Source: Caminibacter pacificus (GTDB taxonomy: Bacteria > Campylobacterota > Campylobacteria > Campylobacterales > Nautiliaceae). Taken from it: a DNA stretch of 64,000 nt. Positions 45,658-54,492 of the stretch are shown piece by piece. How positions within the stretch are numbered: the first letter of the stretch is position 1; each line of letters starts with the position of its first letter. The notes under the pieces were generated by a model that was not told the origin of the DNA, did not search any database, and saw only the letters and a program-made list of their open reading frames with translations. Location of the stretch: NCBI RefSeq assembly GCF_003752135.1, contig NZ_RJVK01000001.1, forward strand, positions 558,001 through 622,000, given 5' to 3'. A program made the translations under genes and the position numbers.

Positions 45658-46694
45658 TTTACTACCCTTACGTTAAATTCATTGTATTCTTTTGTATATG
45701 TGAGTTTTTTGTCGAAGTGGTTGAGGATATAGACAAACACCCTAACGCTTTCATTTAACAGTTCTTTATCGATTTTTCCGACATATGCGATAATGCTTTT
45801 AAATATATCTTCACTGCCCTCGATACTTTTAATAAGACCTTTTAGGTCGATTAAATTTATCACTTCTTCGAGGTCTCTTTTTACGTGAGAATGTTTGATT
45901 TTTCTCTCTTTTGTGAATTTTCCTATTATTTCTCTTATTTTTTCATAATTTACATACGCGCTATCAGGAACGTATTCGAATTTTTGTTTTATTACGAAAC
46001 GTTTTGTAATTAAAAAGTTGTCGATTCTATTATCTTCATTTATTATTAAATGAGCGATTTTAAAGAGTTTTTGATTAAAGCGTCTTTTCTTTTCAGTTTG
46101 AGTTATGAATTCTCTTAGTCTCTTTAAATAACTATCAACGTTTTGATTCAAATGTATGATATCAAGCAAAATATCTTTTACAAACTCTTTAAAATCACCA
46201 AATTCCATAAACCCTTCAAAAACATTCACTATCATTTCGTTTTTAACCATAATCTCTTCGACGTCTTTTAGTATGCTTCTTGCCTCTTTTATCAAAAATT
46301 CAAGCTCACTCACCTCATCGTTTTCAAGCTTTTCGATAAGTCCCAAAAGCCTTTTGTCGCGGTTTTTCATTCCCTGATAGATTCTGTTTAAAAGTTTGAA
46401 AATCAAATCTCTTAAATAGTTGCTTTTGTTTAGTTTGTACTCTTCTTTCAGCTCTATCAGTTTTTTAAGCTCTTTATCAAAATCCTCCGCGATATAGCTA
46501 AAATCCGCCCTTGCAAGCAGAGTATCCACAAAAGTAAAATATATTTCATTGAGATAATAAAACCCGCCGACTTTATTAAAAAGACCTATTTCAATGAGTT
46601 CCTGGGGGACTGAGAGTAGTTTTTTGTTTTTATACGCACTGTCTAAGATTTTTCTGTGACGACAAAGAAGATTCAAAAGCTCAATATGTTTCAT
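45645..46694 (-). CDS. jetA: JetA/MksF-type kleisin subunit of a Wadjet SMC complex
   Basis: 349 residues, largely helical. N-terminal LLNLLCRHRKILDSAYKNKKL and IGLFNKVGGFYYL form a winged-helix-like region; the middle (about 90-220) is coiled-coil-like with DRRL-type charged helices; the C-terminus is a smaller domain ending VRVVKWKA. This plan is that of the MukF/MksF kleisin. Recognition depends on gene order jetA-jetB-jetC more than on a single motif. ATG 46694 follows AGGAGAG; a TATAAT box lies about 30 bases upstream, so jetA is first in the island's operon. Confidence 0.78.
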   Translation of the reverse strand: MKHIELLNLLCRHRKILDSAYKNKKLLSVPQELIEIGLFNKVGGFYYLNEIYFTFVDTLLARADFSYIAEDFDKELKKLIELKEEYKLNKSNYLRDLIFKLLNRIYQGMKNRDKRLLGLIEKLENDEVSELEFLIKEARSILKDVEEIMVKNEMIVNVFEGFMEFGDFKEFVKDILLDIIHLNQNVDSYLKRLREFITQTEKKRRFNQKLFKIAHLIINEDNRIDNFLITKRFVIKQKFEYVPDSAYVNYEKIREIIGKFTKERKIKHSHVKRDLEEVINLIDLKGLIKSIEGSEDIFKSIIAYVGKIDKELLNESVRVFVYILNHFDKKLTYTKEYNEFNVRVVKWKA

Positions 46695-46720
46695 CCGCTC
46701 TCCTACACGAAATAAATGAA

Positions 46721-46726
46721 ATTATA
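46721..46726 (-). promoter_or_regulatory. -10 element of the jetABC operon
   Basis: TATAAT on the minus strand, 27 bases upstream of the jetA ATG at 46694, in the 67-base gap after the SDR gene. No strong -35 box. It implies that the defence island has its own promoter rather than depending on the upstream genes. Confidence 0.5.
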
Positions 46727-46761
46727 ACATCAAAAAATGACTTGAAAAGGAAAAAAAGAAG

Positions 46762-47421
46762 TTAAACGAGTCTCACATCCACAAAACTTCCGTTTTCGAA
46801 CTCGTCAAGTTTTTCAATAGTGTTTACGATTCTTTTGACACCCTCTTCAAGGCCGACTCTTCCAGCTTCAACCCTATCAAGGCTTGGGAATTTAGAATGG
46901 TCACCGCTTATCACTTTCGCTACCATATCGGTATCGATAACTCCCGGAGCCAAAGCGTAGATTTTGGAGTCTATCTCTTTTGAATAGATACTCACCATCA
47001 TATTAACTGCACACTTACTAAGGCTATAACCACCCCATCCCGGATTTCCGTTTACTGCCGCGCCGCTACTCATAACTACGATTTTTTCCGTAAAAGGTGA
47101 AATCTCATCTATCAAAACTTTATTCGCCCAAACGTTTATATCGAAGATATTTTGGAGCTCTTTTACACTCCACTCTTTCATAAGCTTAATTTCACCCAAA
47201 ATTCCGGCATTCAGTATCGCCAAATCCAAAGAATCTATTTCAAGAGCTTCAATAGCGTGAGGTATTTTTTCAAACGCACCCATATCGAGTTTATAAAACC
47301 TAACGGCATCGCCGAAAGGATTACTTCTTCCAAGAGCGTAAACCTCAGCTCCTTCTTCAAGGTAATATTTAGCAAGCCCGTAACCGATACCTCTGCTTAT
47401 ACCGGTAATTAATACTTTCAT
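46762..47421 (-). CDS. Short-chain dehydrogenase/reductase
   Basis: 219 residues from ATG 47421, which has AGGGGAG upstream; the longer ORF start adds nine residues without support. NAD(P)-binding motif ITGISRGIGYG (residues 4-14), NAG motif LAILNAGILG, and the catalytic set Ser in VVMSSGAAVNG and Tyr-x-x-x-Lys in GGYSLSKCAVN. PGVIDTDMV follows as usual. A classical SDR with unknown substrate, possibly a C-factor/CsgA-like type. It lies upstream of the defence island, 67 bases before jetA. Confidence 0.9.
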   Translation of the reverse strand: MKVLITGISRGIGYGLAKYYLEEGAEVYALGRSNPFGDAVRFYKLDMGAFEKIPHAIEALEIDSLDLAILNAGILGEIKLMKEWSVKELQNIFDINVWANKVLIDEISPFTEKIVVMSSGAAVNGNPGWGGYSLSKCAVNMMVSIYSKEIDSKIYALAPGVIDTDMVAKVISGDHSKFPSLDRVEAGRVGLEEGVKRIVNTIEKLDEFENGSFVDVRLV

Positions 47422-47460
47422 ACGCTCCCCTTTTTTAAAACTTGACACAACCTCACAACT

Positions 47461-48660
47461 TCATTCACTTTCTTTTCTCTCCAATTTCTCAAGTCTTTCT
47501 AAAATCGGTGGATGAGTGTAGTGTAAAAACGAATAAATTTTGCTAACTTTCGGGAAGTGTTTGTTTTCTTTTACCAATTTTTTAAGTGCGCTTGCAAGGT
47601 CTTTTTTGCTTACAAGCTCGCCACCCGTCTCGTCTGCTGCAAATTCGTTATGACGGCTTACGGCATTAACCAAAGGCTGAAGCAAGAAGAAAATCATATC
47701 GCTAAACAATAACGCCAATATCACTATATTAACGCCGTTTTTAGGGATATGGAGCTCATGAAAAAGGGATTGCGGCAAATGTCCGAATATATAAAACAAA
47801 ACAAAAAGCATAACACCCACAACCGCAATGTTTTTGATTATGTCTTTATGTTTGAAATGTCCGAGTTCATGACCCAAAACAGCCAAAATTTCGTTTTTAT
47901 CAAGTTTTTTTAATAAAGTATCGAAAAGTACCACCCTTTTACTTTTTCCAAGCCCAGCAAAATAAGCATTTAGCCTCGTATCTCTTTTGCTGGCGTCCAT
48001 TACGAATATGCCGTTTGATTCGAAACCGACTTTTTTCATCATATCTTCAATTGCCGTTTTTAATTCTTCATCTTCTAACGGCTCGAATTTATTAAACATA
48101 GCCGCAAATATAGGATAAAGTACGTTTATCAAAATTACAACCGCAAAAGTAAATAAAAATCCTATTAACCACCAATTCTTAAAATGTTCGATAAAATAGA
48201 TAAGTCCTGCAAAAAAAGCTCCTCCGAAAATTACGAAAAGAGCTATTTTCTTAATCTCGTCAACTACGAAAAGTTTCCAAGGCGCGACATTAAATCCGAA
48301 TCTTTTATCGATATGTTTCTCCCAAATATGAATCGGAAGAGTCAAAATATAATTCACCGCAAAAAAAGCAAAAAGTATCTCAAGTTCGCTGAGTAAATCT
48401 CCCGGTTTATAAAGTAAAAAGTTCAGAATAAACAGCCCGCCGCTTATCCAAAACACCACTAAAAACATCGAAACGAGGTCGTTGAAGATATTTAGAGTGT
48501 GCTTGTTTATCGCATAAAGAGCGGCGTTTTTGTATTCGTCAAGACTCATCAACACCGCCCCTTTTTCAAACTCTTTTTTGATAAAAAAGACTTCGTGAAT
48601 CTCAAGTACGATTTTTATAAAAATATATATTCCGTATGCCGCAATCAAATAATTAACCAT
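47461..48660 (-). CDS. M48-family zinc metalloprotease, Ste24/CAAX protease-like
   Basis: 399-residue membrane protease. About seven hydrophobic segments; the zinc site is VLGHELGHFKHKD (HExxH, about residues 265-277), with the third ligand Glu in HNEFAADETGGEL. The overall plan, with a long N-terminal membrane domain (KPGDLLSELEILFAFFAVNY region) and KRDTRLNAYFAGLGKSKRVV, is that of the Ste24 (CAAX prenyl protease 1) family, used in bacteria for membrane-protein quality control. Starts at ATG 48660, 8 bases inside the end of the AI-2E family gene. Confidence 0.9.
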   Translation of the reverse strand: MVNYLIAAYGIYIFIKIVLEIHEVFFIKKEFEKGAVLMSLDEYKNAALYAINKHTLNIFNDLVSMFLVVFWISGGLFILNFLLYKPGDLLSELEILFAFFAVNYILTLPIHIWEKHIDKRFGFNVAPWKLFVVDEIKKIALFVIFGGAFFAGLIYFIEHFKNWWLIGFLFTFAVVILINVLYPIFAAMFNKFEPLEDEELKTAIEDMMKKVGFESNGIFVMDASKRDTRLNAYFAGLGKSKRVVLFDTLLKKLDKNEILAVLGHELGHFKHKDIIKNIAVVGVMLFVLFYIFGHLPQSLFHELHIPKNGVNIVILALLFSDMIFFLLQPLVNAVSRHNEFAADETGGELVSKKDLASALKKLVKENKHFPKVSKIYSFLHYTHPPILERLEKLERKESE

Positions 48661-49630
48661 CTATCCTCCTAATTTTGTTTGATAATAAGATACCGAGCCA
48701 TTTTGTCTTTTCGCTGCTTAAAAGCGCAAGTTTTAGAGTCATCGTAAGAGGTGCCGCCAAAAACATACCTACGATTCCGAAAACCCATCCCCAAAAAAGC
48801 AGAGAAAAAAACACCACAGCAGGTGATAAATCAAGCCCGTCTCCCATTATCTTCGGTTCTATTACGTTTGAAACCAAATTATTAACTATCAAATATCCTA
48901 TCGTCACATATAGTGCAATCTTTATATCATACGTAATCAAAGCTATCAAAACCGCAGGAATCGCCGCAATAATAGACCCTATTACCGGTATGAAATTAAA
49001 AACAAAAGCCATAATTCCGAAAAGAAAAGCGTACGGAACCTTAAAAACAATCAAAATCAACGCAATCAAAACGCCCGTTAATGCCGAAGTGAACGTTTTG
49101 ATAATAAAATATTTTTGAGTGTTTTTAAAAAATAGCTTAAAAGTTTCTTTGTTTTTGGAAATATATACCAATTTTTTGCCGAAATTTTTCGTTTCGAAAA
49201 TCATAAACGAAACCCCGATAAAAACAACCAAAAACCCGGAAACTATTCCCCCGGCTTTTGCCAAAAACGACTTTATTATCGGTATTATGTTTATCGAAGC
49301 GATGTCGAATTTTATTCCGTAAGTATTTAGATAATTATTTACATCACTAAACATTCTTCCCAGTTTTTCCTGATAAAACGCCGCGTTATTTAAAAATTCT
49401 TTTAGTGATGAAGTCATAACCAAAAACATCCCGCCGAAAATCAAAACCACCATAACCGCAACGATACTATAAACGATTAAAATATGAAAACCTCTTTTTT
49501 CAAAAAACTCTATAATCGGATAAATCAAAACGGTCAAAAAAAGAGATAAAATCAGATAAATCAAAACGGGCGAGAGAAATTTTAGCCCCAAAATAATTAT
49601 AATACTCGCCGCAATATACAAAACGCTCAT
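48653..49630 (-). CDS. AI-2E family (PerM-like) transporter
   Basis: 325 residues with about eight membrane helices. The C-terminal family signature is clear: GIMAFVFNFIPVIGSIIAAIPAVL (in part), IVNNLVSNVIEPKIMGDGLDLSPAVVFFSLLFWGW (in part) and GIVGMFLAAPLTMTLK. Members are proposed exporters of small molecules or ion antiporters; the AI-2 name is historical. One-base overlap with the lepA stop (TAATG), so it is co-translated with lepA and the metalloprotease. Confidence 0.9.
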   Translation of the reverse strand: MSVLYIAASIIIILGLKFLSPVLIYLILSLFLTVLIYPIIEFFEKRGFHILIVYSIVAVMVVLIFGGMFLVMTSSLKEFLNNAAFYQEKLGRMFSDVNNYLNTYGIKFDIASINIIPIIKSFLAKAGGIVSGFLVVFIGVSFMIFETKNFGKKLVYISKNKETFKLFFKNTQKYFIIKTFTSALTGVLIALILIVFKVPYAFLFGIMAFVFNFIPVIGSIIAAIPAVLIALITYDIKIALYVTIGYLIVNNLVSNVIEPKIMGDGLDLSPAVVFFSLLFWGWVFGIVGMFLAAPLTMTLKLALLSSEKTKWLGILLSNKIRRIDG

Positions 49631-51411
49631 TAATCTATCTTTAGCACGCTTAAAAACGCTTCTTGAGGAATATTTACTTTTCCTATGGCTTTCATTCTTT
49701 TTTTACCTTTTTTCTGTTTCTCAAGAAGTTTTCTTTTTCTACTGATATCCCCTCCGTAACATTTGGCAGTTACGTCTTTTCTTAGGGCTTTTACGGTTTC
49801 GCGAGCGATAATTTTATTTCCGATACTCGCTTGAATCGCCACTTCGAAAAGCTGACGAGGGATAAGCTCTTTCATAACCTTAATAAGCTCTCTTCCTTTT
49901 TTCTCGGCTTTGTCTCTTGGAACGATAATACTTAAAGCATCCACAGGCTCGCCAGCAACTCTGATATCCATTTTTACAAGGTCGCCCTCTTTATAGCCGA
50001 TAGGTTCATAATCAAAGCTCGCATAACCTTTTGTTAAGGTTTTTAGTTTGTCGTAAAAATCGGTAACTATTTCATTTAGAGGAATCTCATATTCAAGCAG
50101 TACCCTCTCAGGCGATAAATAATCCATTTTCAGCTGAATTCCGCGTTTTTCATTCAAAAACTGAATCAAATTCCCTACAAATTCGGCAGGAGTTAAAATC
50201 GTAGCTTTAACGTACGGCTCGTAAATTTTGTCGATTTTATTCGGAGGAGGAAGTTCGCTCGGGTTGCTAACTTCCATTTCGCTGCCGTCCGTCAGTTTTA
50301 CTTTATACGTAACGCTCGGAGCGGTTGCGATAAGTTCGATTCCGAATTCCCTCTCAAGTCTTTCTTTGATAACTTCCATATGAAGCATTCCTAAAAATCC
50401 TACCCTAAATCCGAAGCCTAAAGCCTGGGAAGTTTCCGGCTCGAAAGTAATCGAATCGTCGTTTAGTTTTAGCTTTTCAAGTGCGTCTCTTAAGTCGTCG
50501 TATTTATCGGTATCGATAGGATAAATCCCCGCAAATACGAAACTTTTCGCTTCGCTCATCTCTTCAACGGGCTCCGAAGCAGGATTTTTCGCCATTGTAA
50601 TAGTATCACCGACTCTAATATCCGCCACGTTTTTTAGCCCCATAACCACAACGCCGATTTCACCCGTTTTGATTTCGTCCGTTTTTAGTTTTCTTAAAGG
50701 ATGAGGATAATAAAGGTCGAGTACTTTATGTTTTTTACCCGTACCCATTACGAGCGCTTCTTCGCCTTTTTTTATACTTCCGTCAAACACCCTTACAAGA
50801 CATACCGCTCCGAGGTAATTATCAAACCAGCTATCGTAAATCAAAGCTTTGGTAGGAGCGTTCGGGTCTCCTTGAGGTGCAGGAATTCTTTCGATAATCG
50901 CATCAAGGAGCTCTTCTATTCCTTGTCCCGTTTTAGCGCTTACCATAATAGCTTCGCTCGCGTCGATTCCTATAGTCGTCTCTATCTCCTCGGCAACCCT
51001 TTCAGGCTCTGCGCTTGGCAAGTCGATTTTGTTTATAACCGGAATAATCTCAAGGTCGTTTTCTATAGCCATATAAACATTCGCAAGTGTTTGAGCCTCT
51101 ACGCCTTGGCTTGCATCCACGACCAATAGCGCACCCTCACTACTTTTTAAAGATTTGCTAACTTCATGAGAAAAATCGACGTGTCCCGGGGTATCGATTA
51201 AATTTAGAATGTGCCCTTTATATTCAAGTCTAACGCTTTGGGCTTTAATCGTAATACCTCTTTCTCTTTCGATATCCATAGTATCAAGAAGTTGGTCTTC
51301 TTTTTCTCTTTCGGTAATTCCGCCGCAAAATTCTATAAGTCTGTCGGCAAGCGTACTTTTGCCGTGGTCTATATGAGCGATAATTGAAAAGTTTCTGATT
51401 TTATCTTGCAT
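49630..51411 (-). CDS. lepA: Elongation factor 4 (LepA)
   Basis: Ribosome-bound GTPase that acts on stalled or slow translation. GTPase motifs G1 [13 protein letters not shown] (about residues 12-24), G2 [13 protein letters not shown]3 DTPGHVDF, G4 [11 protein letters not shown], then EF-G-like domains and the LepA-specific C-terminal domain ([20 protein letters not shown] in part). 593 residues from ATG 51411; a TTG one codon upstream is possible. It is the first gene of lepA - AI-2E permease - metalloprotease, with a TATAAT box at 51432-51437. Confidence 0.97.
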   Translation of the reverse strand: MQDKIRNFSIIAHIDHGKSTLADRLIEFCGGITEREKEDQLLDTMDIERERGITIKAQSVRLEYKGHILNLIDTPGHVDFSHEVSKSLKSSEGALLVVDASQGVEAQTLANVYMAIENDLEIIPVINKIDLPSAEPERVAEEIETTIGIDASEAIMVSAKTGQGIEELLDAIIERIPAPQGDPNAPTKALIYDSWFDNYLGAVCLVRVFDGSIKKGEEALVMGTGKKHKVLDLYYPHPLRKLKTDEIKTGEIGVVVMGLKNVADIRVGDTITMAKNPASEPVEEMSEAKSFVFAGIYPIDTDKYDDLRDALEKLKLNDDSITFEPETSQALGFGFRVGFLGMLHMEVIKERLEREFGIELIATAPSVTYKVKLTDGSEMEVSNPSELPPPNKIDKIYEPYVKATILTPAEFVGNLIQFLNEKRGIQLKMDYLSPERVLLEYEIPLNEIVTDFYDKLKTLTKGYASFDYEPIGYKEGDLVKMDIRVAGEPVDALSIIVPRDKAEKKGRELIKVMKELIPRQLFEVAIQASIGNKIIARETVKALRKDVTAKCYGGDISRKRKLLEKQKKGKKRMKAIGKVNIPQEAFLSVLKID

Positions 51412-51431
51412 CAACCGCCTTTTTTGATGTA

Positions 51432-51437
51432 ATTATA
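51432..51437 (-). promoter_or_regulatory. -10 element of lepA
   Basis: TATAAT on the minus strand (ATTATA on plus), 20 bases upstream of the lepA ATG at 51411; -35 weak. The region between it and 51513 is T/A-rich with nothing else recognised. Confidence 0.5.
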
Positions 51438-51512
51438 TCTAAATATGTTTTTAAAATTTAGATAATCTTTATTAAGCAAAAATTAAATTTTGAGTCTTTT
51501 TAGTGAAAATTC

Positions 51513-51542
51513 TTGACATAATATGACTAAAATTTATATAAT
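51513..51542 (+). promoter_or_regulatory. Strong sigma-70 promoter of the YfdX-like gene
   Basis: TTGACA (51513-51518) and TATAAT (51537-51542) with an 18-base spacer. An ATG at 51523 lies inside the promoter and cannot be the start; the real ATG at 51574 has the strong Shine-Dalgarno TAAGGAGGGT. This is one of the best promoter and ribosome-site pairs in the window, predicting high expression. Confidence 0.75.
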
Positions 51543-51573
51543 AAGCTTACTAAAATATTTTAAGGAGGGTCAT

Positions 51574-52443
51574 ATGAAAAAATTACTTACATCAATGATA
51601 GCTGCAAGCTTACTTGTGACATCATCATTCGCTGCTGACGCAAAAACAAACGAAGTTAGCAAAAATGCCGTTATAAAAGCGGAACAAAATGCTCAAAGCG
51701 CAACTAAATTGGTAAAAGAAGCTATCAGAGCCATCCAATACACTCAAGACGCTTTAATCTACCTAAACGCAAACAAAAAAGATAAAGCTATCGAATCTTT
51801 AAAAAAAGCGGTAGGTGAACTTGCAATAGTACTAAACGCACCGAATGCGCCATATTTACTACCTGTAGATATTCAAATGGAAGCTTATCAATTCAACGGA
51901 AAACTCAGCGACGTAGCAAAAATGGTAGCTCAAGCGAAAATTTTAGTAGCTGAAAACAAACTACCTCAAGCAAGAGCAATCCTTAACGCTTTAAGAGACG
52001 AAATTGTAATCAAAACAATCAACCTACCGCTTGCAACATATCCGGCGGCATTGAATTTGGCTATCAAATACATCAACGAAGGGAAAATCAAAGAAGCAAA
52101 AGACGTACTTGCTATGGCGCTTTCAACTCTTGTAGAAGTTGATACTATTATTCCTATTCCTATCGTAAAAGCCGAAGCTCTTGTAAAACAAGCAAGTAAA
52201 ATCGTTAAAAAAGACAAAAAAGAAGCTCTAAGATATCTTGAAGAAGCGAAATATCAACTAAAACTTGCGGAAACATTAGGTTATACAAGCAAAAGTTCAA
52301 CTACTTACAAAATGTTAAAAGACGCGATTAATCATCTTGAAAAAGAGATAAAAGCCAACCATAAAACCGGAGGATTATTCGAAGAACTCATTAAAAAACT
52401 TAAAGAGTTCAAAGAAAAAGCAATCGAACATATCAACAAATAA
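51574..52443 (+). CDS. YfdX-family exported protein
   Basis: 289 residues with signal peptide MKKLLTSMIAASLLVTSSFA cleaved before AD. The rest is helical and Ala/Lys-rich: ALIYLNANKKDKAIESLKKA, AKILVAENKLPQARAILNAL, and AIKYINEGKIKEAKDVLAMA, repeated two-helix units typical of YfdX proteins. Enteric YfdX proteins are acid- and stress-linked periplasmic proteins of unclear function. A single-gene unit with a strong promoter. No partner is next to it. Start is set by the ribosome site and signal peptide. Confidence 0.8.
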   Translation: MKKLLTSMIAASLLVTSSFAADAKTNEVSKNAVIKAEQNAQSATKLVKEAIRAIQYTQDALIYLNANKKDKAIESLKKAVGELAIVLNAPNAPYLLPVDIQMEAYQFNGKLSDVAKMVAQAKILVAENKLPQARAILNALRDEIVIKTINLPLATYPAALNLAIKYINEGKIKEAKDVLAMALSTLVEVDTIIPIPIVKAEALVKQASKIVKKDKKEALRYLEEAKYQLKLAETLGYTSKSSTTYKMLKDAINHLEKEIKANHKTGGLFEELIKKLKEFKEKAIEHINK

Positions 52444-52467
52444 TTCTCCTTTTTCTTCTTTTTTTCT

Positions 52468-52486
52468 TAAGATTTCCTTAATCTTA
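52468..52486 (+). terminator. Weak hairpin after the YfdX-like gene
   Basis: TAAGATT (52468-52474) pairs with AATCTTA (52480-52486) over loop TCCTT, 25 bases after the stop, preceded by a T/C-rich run. All AT except one G-C pair, and only a broken T-run follows, so a weak terminator at best. Confidence 0.3.
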
Positions 52487-52508
52487 CATCAATTTTACTT
52501 TAAATTTT

Positions 52509-52514
52509 TATAAT
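52509..52514 (+). promoter_or_regulatory. -10 element of the small exported protein and diguanylate cyclase pair
   Basis: TATAAT, 58 bases before the ATG at 52573. A leader of about 50 bases would include GTCAAGAAAAG and TGTATTATC before the ribosome site AAGGAT. No strong -35. Confidence 0.45.
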
Positions 52515-52572
52515 ATCATTTAAAAGTCAAGAAAAGATTGTATTATCAACTTTAAAAAATGCAAGGATTATA

Positions 52573-52989
52573 ATGAAATTCTTAATTTCATCATTAGCAT
52601 TTATTACAATATTAATTGCAAATGACTCGTCAAAGATAGTTATAAAAAATGGAAAAATTGACTATTTTACAAATAATCAAATTAAAACTTTAAAATGCAC
52701 TTATGCAATAAATCCCTTTGACACTAAAAAGCATTACTATTGTGGAATTCCTTTATTAGATTTTGTAAAAAATGTATGTAAAAAAATAAACATTATAAAA
52801 TTTACAGCATATGACGATTATGAAACAATTTTCTCCAAAAAAGAAATTAACGATAAAACTATTTTCTTAGCATTCGAAAGCGACAATAAAAAAATAATTC
52901 CAAAAATTGTATATACTCAAAAAAATTATCCTCAAACAACTATCTATAAAAAATCGATTTTTCTTATCAAAAAGGCTGAATGTAAATGA
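52573..52989 (+). CDS. Small exported protein, possible periplasmic partner of the downstream diguanylate cyclase
   Basis: 138 residues with signal peptide MKFLISSLAFITILIAN. The mature part (KHYYCGIPLLDFVKNVCKKI, FTAYDDYETIFSKKEI, TIFLAFESDNKKI) has the outline of the small domain related to molybdopterin oxidoreductases that appears next to c-di-GMP enzymes, though the Cys pairs are not those of a cofactor site. Overlaps the diguanylate cyclase start by four bases (ATGA), so it likely works with it as a sensor. Very A-rich. The domain call is weak. Confidence 0.6.
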   Translation: MKFLISSLAFITILIANDSSKIVIKNGKIDYFTNNQIKTLKCTYAINPFDTKKHYYCGIPLLDFVKNVCKKINIIKFTAYDDYETIFSKKEINDKTIFLAFESDNKKIIPKIVYTQKNYPQTTIYKKSIFLIKKAECK

Positions 52990-53957
52990 AAACAAAACTT
53001 TTCTATTTACTATTAATAACAATATCCATATTATTTATTTCCGGACTTGAATACACAAAAAATCAAAAAATAGTTCAAATAAACAAACAAATAGAAACTT
53101 TAAAAACCCCAATGCATTTTCTTTTTAATATTCAATATATGTTTAACAAGGCAATGCTAACCAAAGATAAAAAATTGCAACTTCAATATATAAATACTGC
53201 TGAATTTTTCACAGATATGATAAAAAACTCTCAAGTTATTAAAAATTTCTTGGAAAAAGAAAAAATAAAAATAAAACAAAATAAAGTAAACCCGACTCAA
53301 GATACTAAAAATCTTTATGAGATAATTAAACATACAGCCGAAAGCCAGTACTTAAATATATTAAATAGTTTAGACAACCTACAAAAATACAAACATGTTA
53401 TCAATCAAACGTTTATATTTATTGATATATCCATTATAGTTTTGAGTGTATTAATAATAATTCTTTTAGAAAACAAACGCCATAAAAACCATCTCGAAGA
53501 AGCTTCATTCAAGGATTATTTGACAGATACTTATAATAGAAGAAAATTTTACGAAATCGCAGCTTCACTTCCTAGCGATAAAACACACTCTTTAATAATG
53601 CTCGATATCGACCACTTCAAACAGATAAACGACAACTACGGACACGACAAAGGTGATTTCGTATTAAAAGAAGTGGCAGATATAATTCGTCACAACATAA
53701 GAAAAAACGATTATATTTTCAGATGGGGAGGAGAAGAATTTATTATTCTTCTTAAAAATACCGACCTTGAAGGAGGTATGAAAGTAGTCGAAAAATTAAA
53801 AAACGACATTGAAAGTCACGATTTTCAAGGATTAAAAATCACTTCAAGTTTCGGTATTTGCGAAACGAATAAAATCACTAACGATACTCTCCAAAAACTA
53901 GACGAAGCCCTTTACGAATCAAAAAGAAAAGGAAGAAACAGAATAACCGTTGCTTAG
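52986..53957 (+). CDS. Membrane diguanylate cyclase
   Basis: 323 residues. Two transmembrane helices (LFYLLLITISILFISGLEY at the N-terminus and FIFIDISIIVLSVLIIILL at about 140-158) enclose a periplasmic helical segment of about 115 residues. The GGDEF domain follows: DYLTDTYNRRKFYEIA, MLDIDHFKQINDNYGHDKGD and the catalytic RWGGEEFIILL. An I-site RKND lies five residues before GGEEF, so product inhibition is expected. Co-translated with a small periplasmic protein. Similar domain to the cyclase at 16.4 kb but with a different sensor. It ends one base before the infC stop on the other strand. Confidence 0.92.
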   Translation: MKTKLFYLLLITISILFISGLEYTKNQKIVQINKQIETLKTPMHFLFNIQYMFNKAMLTKDKKLQLQYINTAEFFTDMIKNSQVIKNFLEKEKIKIKQNKVNPTQDTKNLYEIIKHTAESQYLNILNSLDNLQKYKHVINQTFIFIDISIIVLSVLIIILLENKRHKNHLEEASFKDYLTDTYNRRKFYEIAASLPSDKTHSLIMLDIDHFKQINDNYGHDKGDFVLKEVADIIRHNIRKNDYIFRWGGEEFIILLKNTDLEGGMKVVEKLKNDIESHDFQGLKITSSFGICETNKITNDTLQKLDEALYESKRKGRNRITVA

Positions 53958-53958
53958 G

Positions 53959-54492
53959 TTATTTTTTCTTTTTCTTCGGAGGCGTTACCAATAGATTGAT
54001 ATAGTTACCTTCAAGTTTAGGTTCGTTTTGTTTTTCGGCAACATCTTTTAGCATATCCCAAACTCTATTAATAACCTCAAAACCTTTCTCAGGCGTTGCA
54101 AGTTCTCTACCTCTTAGGAAAACTCTAAGTTTTACGTGTTTTCCTTTTTCAAGGAATTCTCTTGCGTGTTTTACTTTGTAATTGATGTCGTTATCTTGAA
54201 TTTTCGAAGTGAATTTAATCTCTTTTACTTCGATTTTAACTTGCTTTTTCTTAGCTTCTTTTTTCTTTCTCTCTTGTTCGTATTTGTATTTTCCGTAATC
54301 CATTACTTTTGCAACCGGCGGATTGGCCTGAGGCGCTACAAGCACCAAATCAAGCCCTTTATTGTATGCAATTTCAAGCGCTTTTTGCGAATCTACTATT
54401 TTAGGCTCGCCTTCTCCGTCTACGAGTCTCACTCTGTCAGTAAAATCGATAATATCTTCATTAATTAACGTTTTATCTTGTTTCTTACTCAT
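53959..54492 (-). CDS. infC: Translation initiation factor IF-3
   Basis: Prevents premature 30S-50S joining and checks the start codon. 177 residues with N-domain INEDIIDFTDRVRLVDGEGEP and C-domain KEIKFTSKIQDNDINYKVKHA and VKLRVFLRGRELATPEKG. It begins with ATG 54492, not the rare AUU used for autocontrol in E. coli. ATG overlaps the thrS stop as ATGA. The usual rpmI-rplT genes do not follow; an opposing diguanylate cyclase ends one base away, so the operon stops here. Confidence 0.95.
   Translation of the reverse strand: MSKKQDKTLINEDIIDFTDRVRLVDGEGEPKIVDSQKALEIAYNKGLDLVLVAPQANPPVAKVMDYGKYKYEQERKKKEAKKKQVKIEVKEIKFTSKIQDNDINYKVKHAREFLEKGKHVKLRVFLRGRELATPEKGFEVINRVWDMLKDVAEKQNEPKLEGNYINLLVTPPKKKKK

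Noticed and set aside
51523-51573. ATG at 51523 as the YfdX start
   Set aside because: It lies between the -35 and -10 boxes; the ATG at 51574 has the ribosome site and opens the signal peptide.
53959-54492. Autoregulated IF-3 with a rare start codon
   Set aside because: The gene starts with ATG, fitted to the ATGA overlap with thrS.
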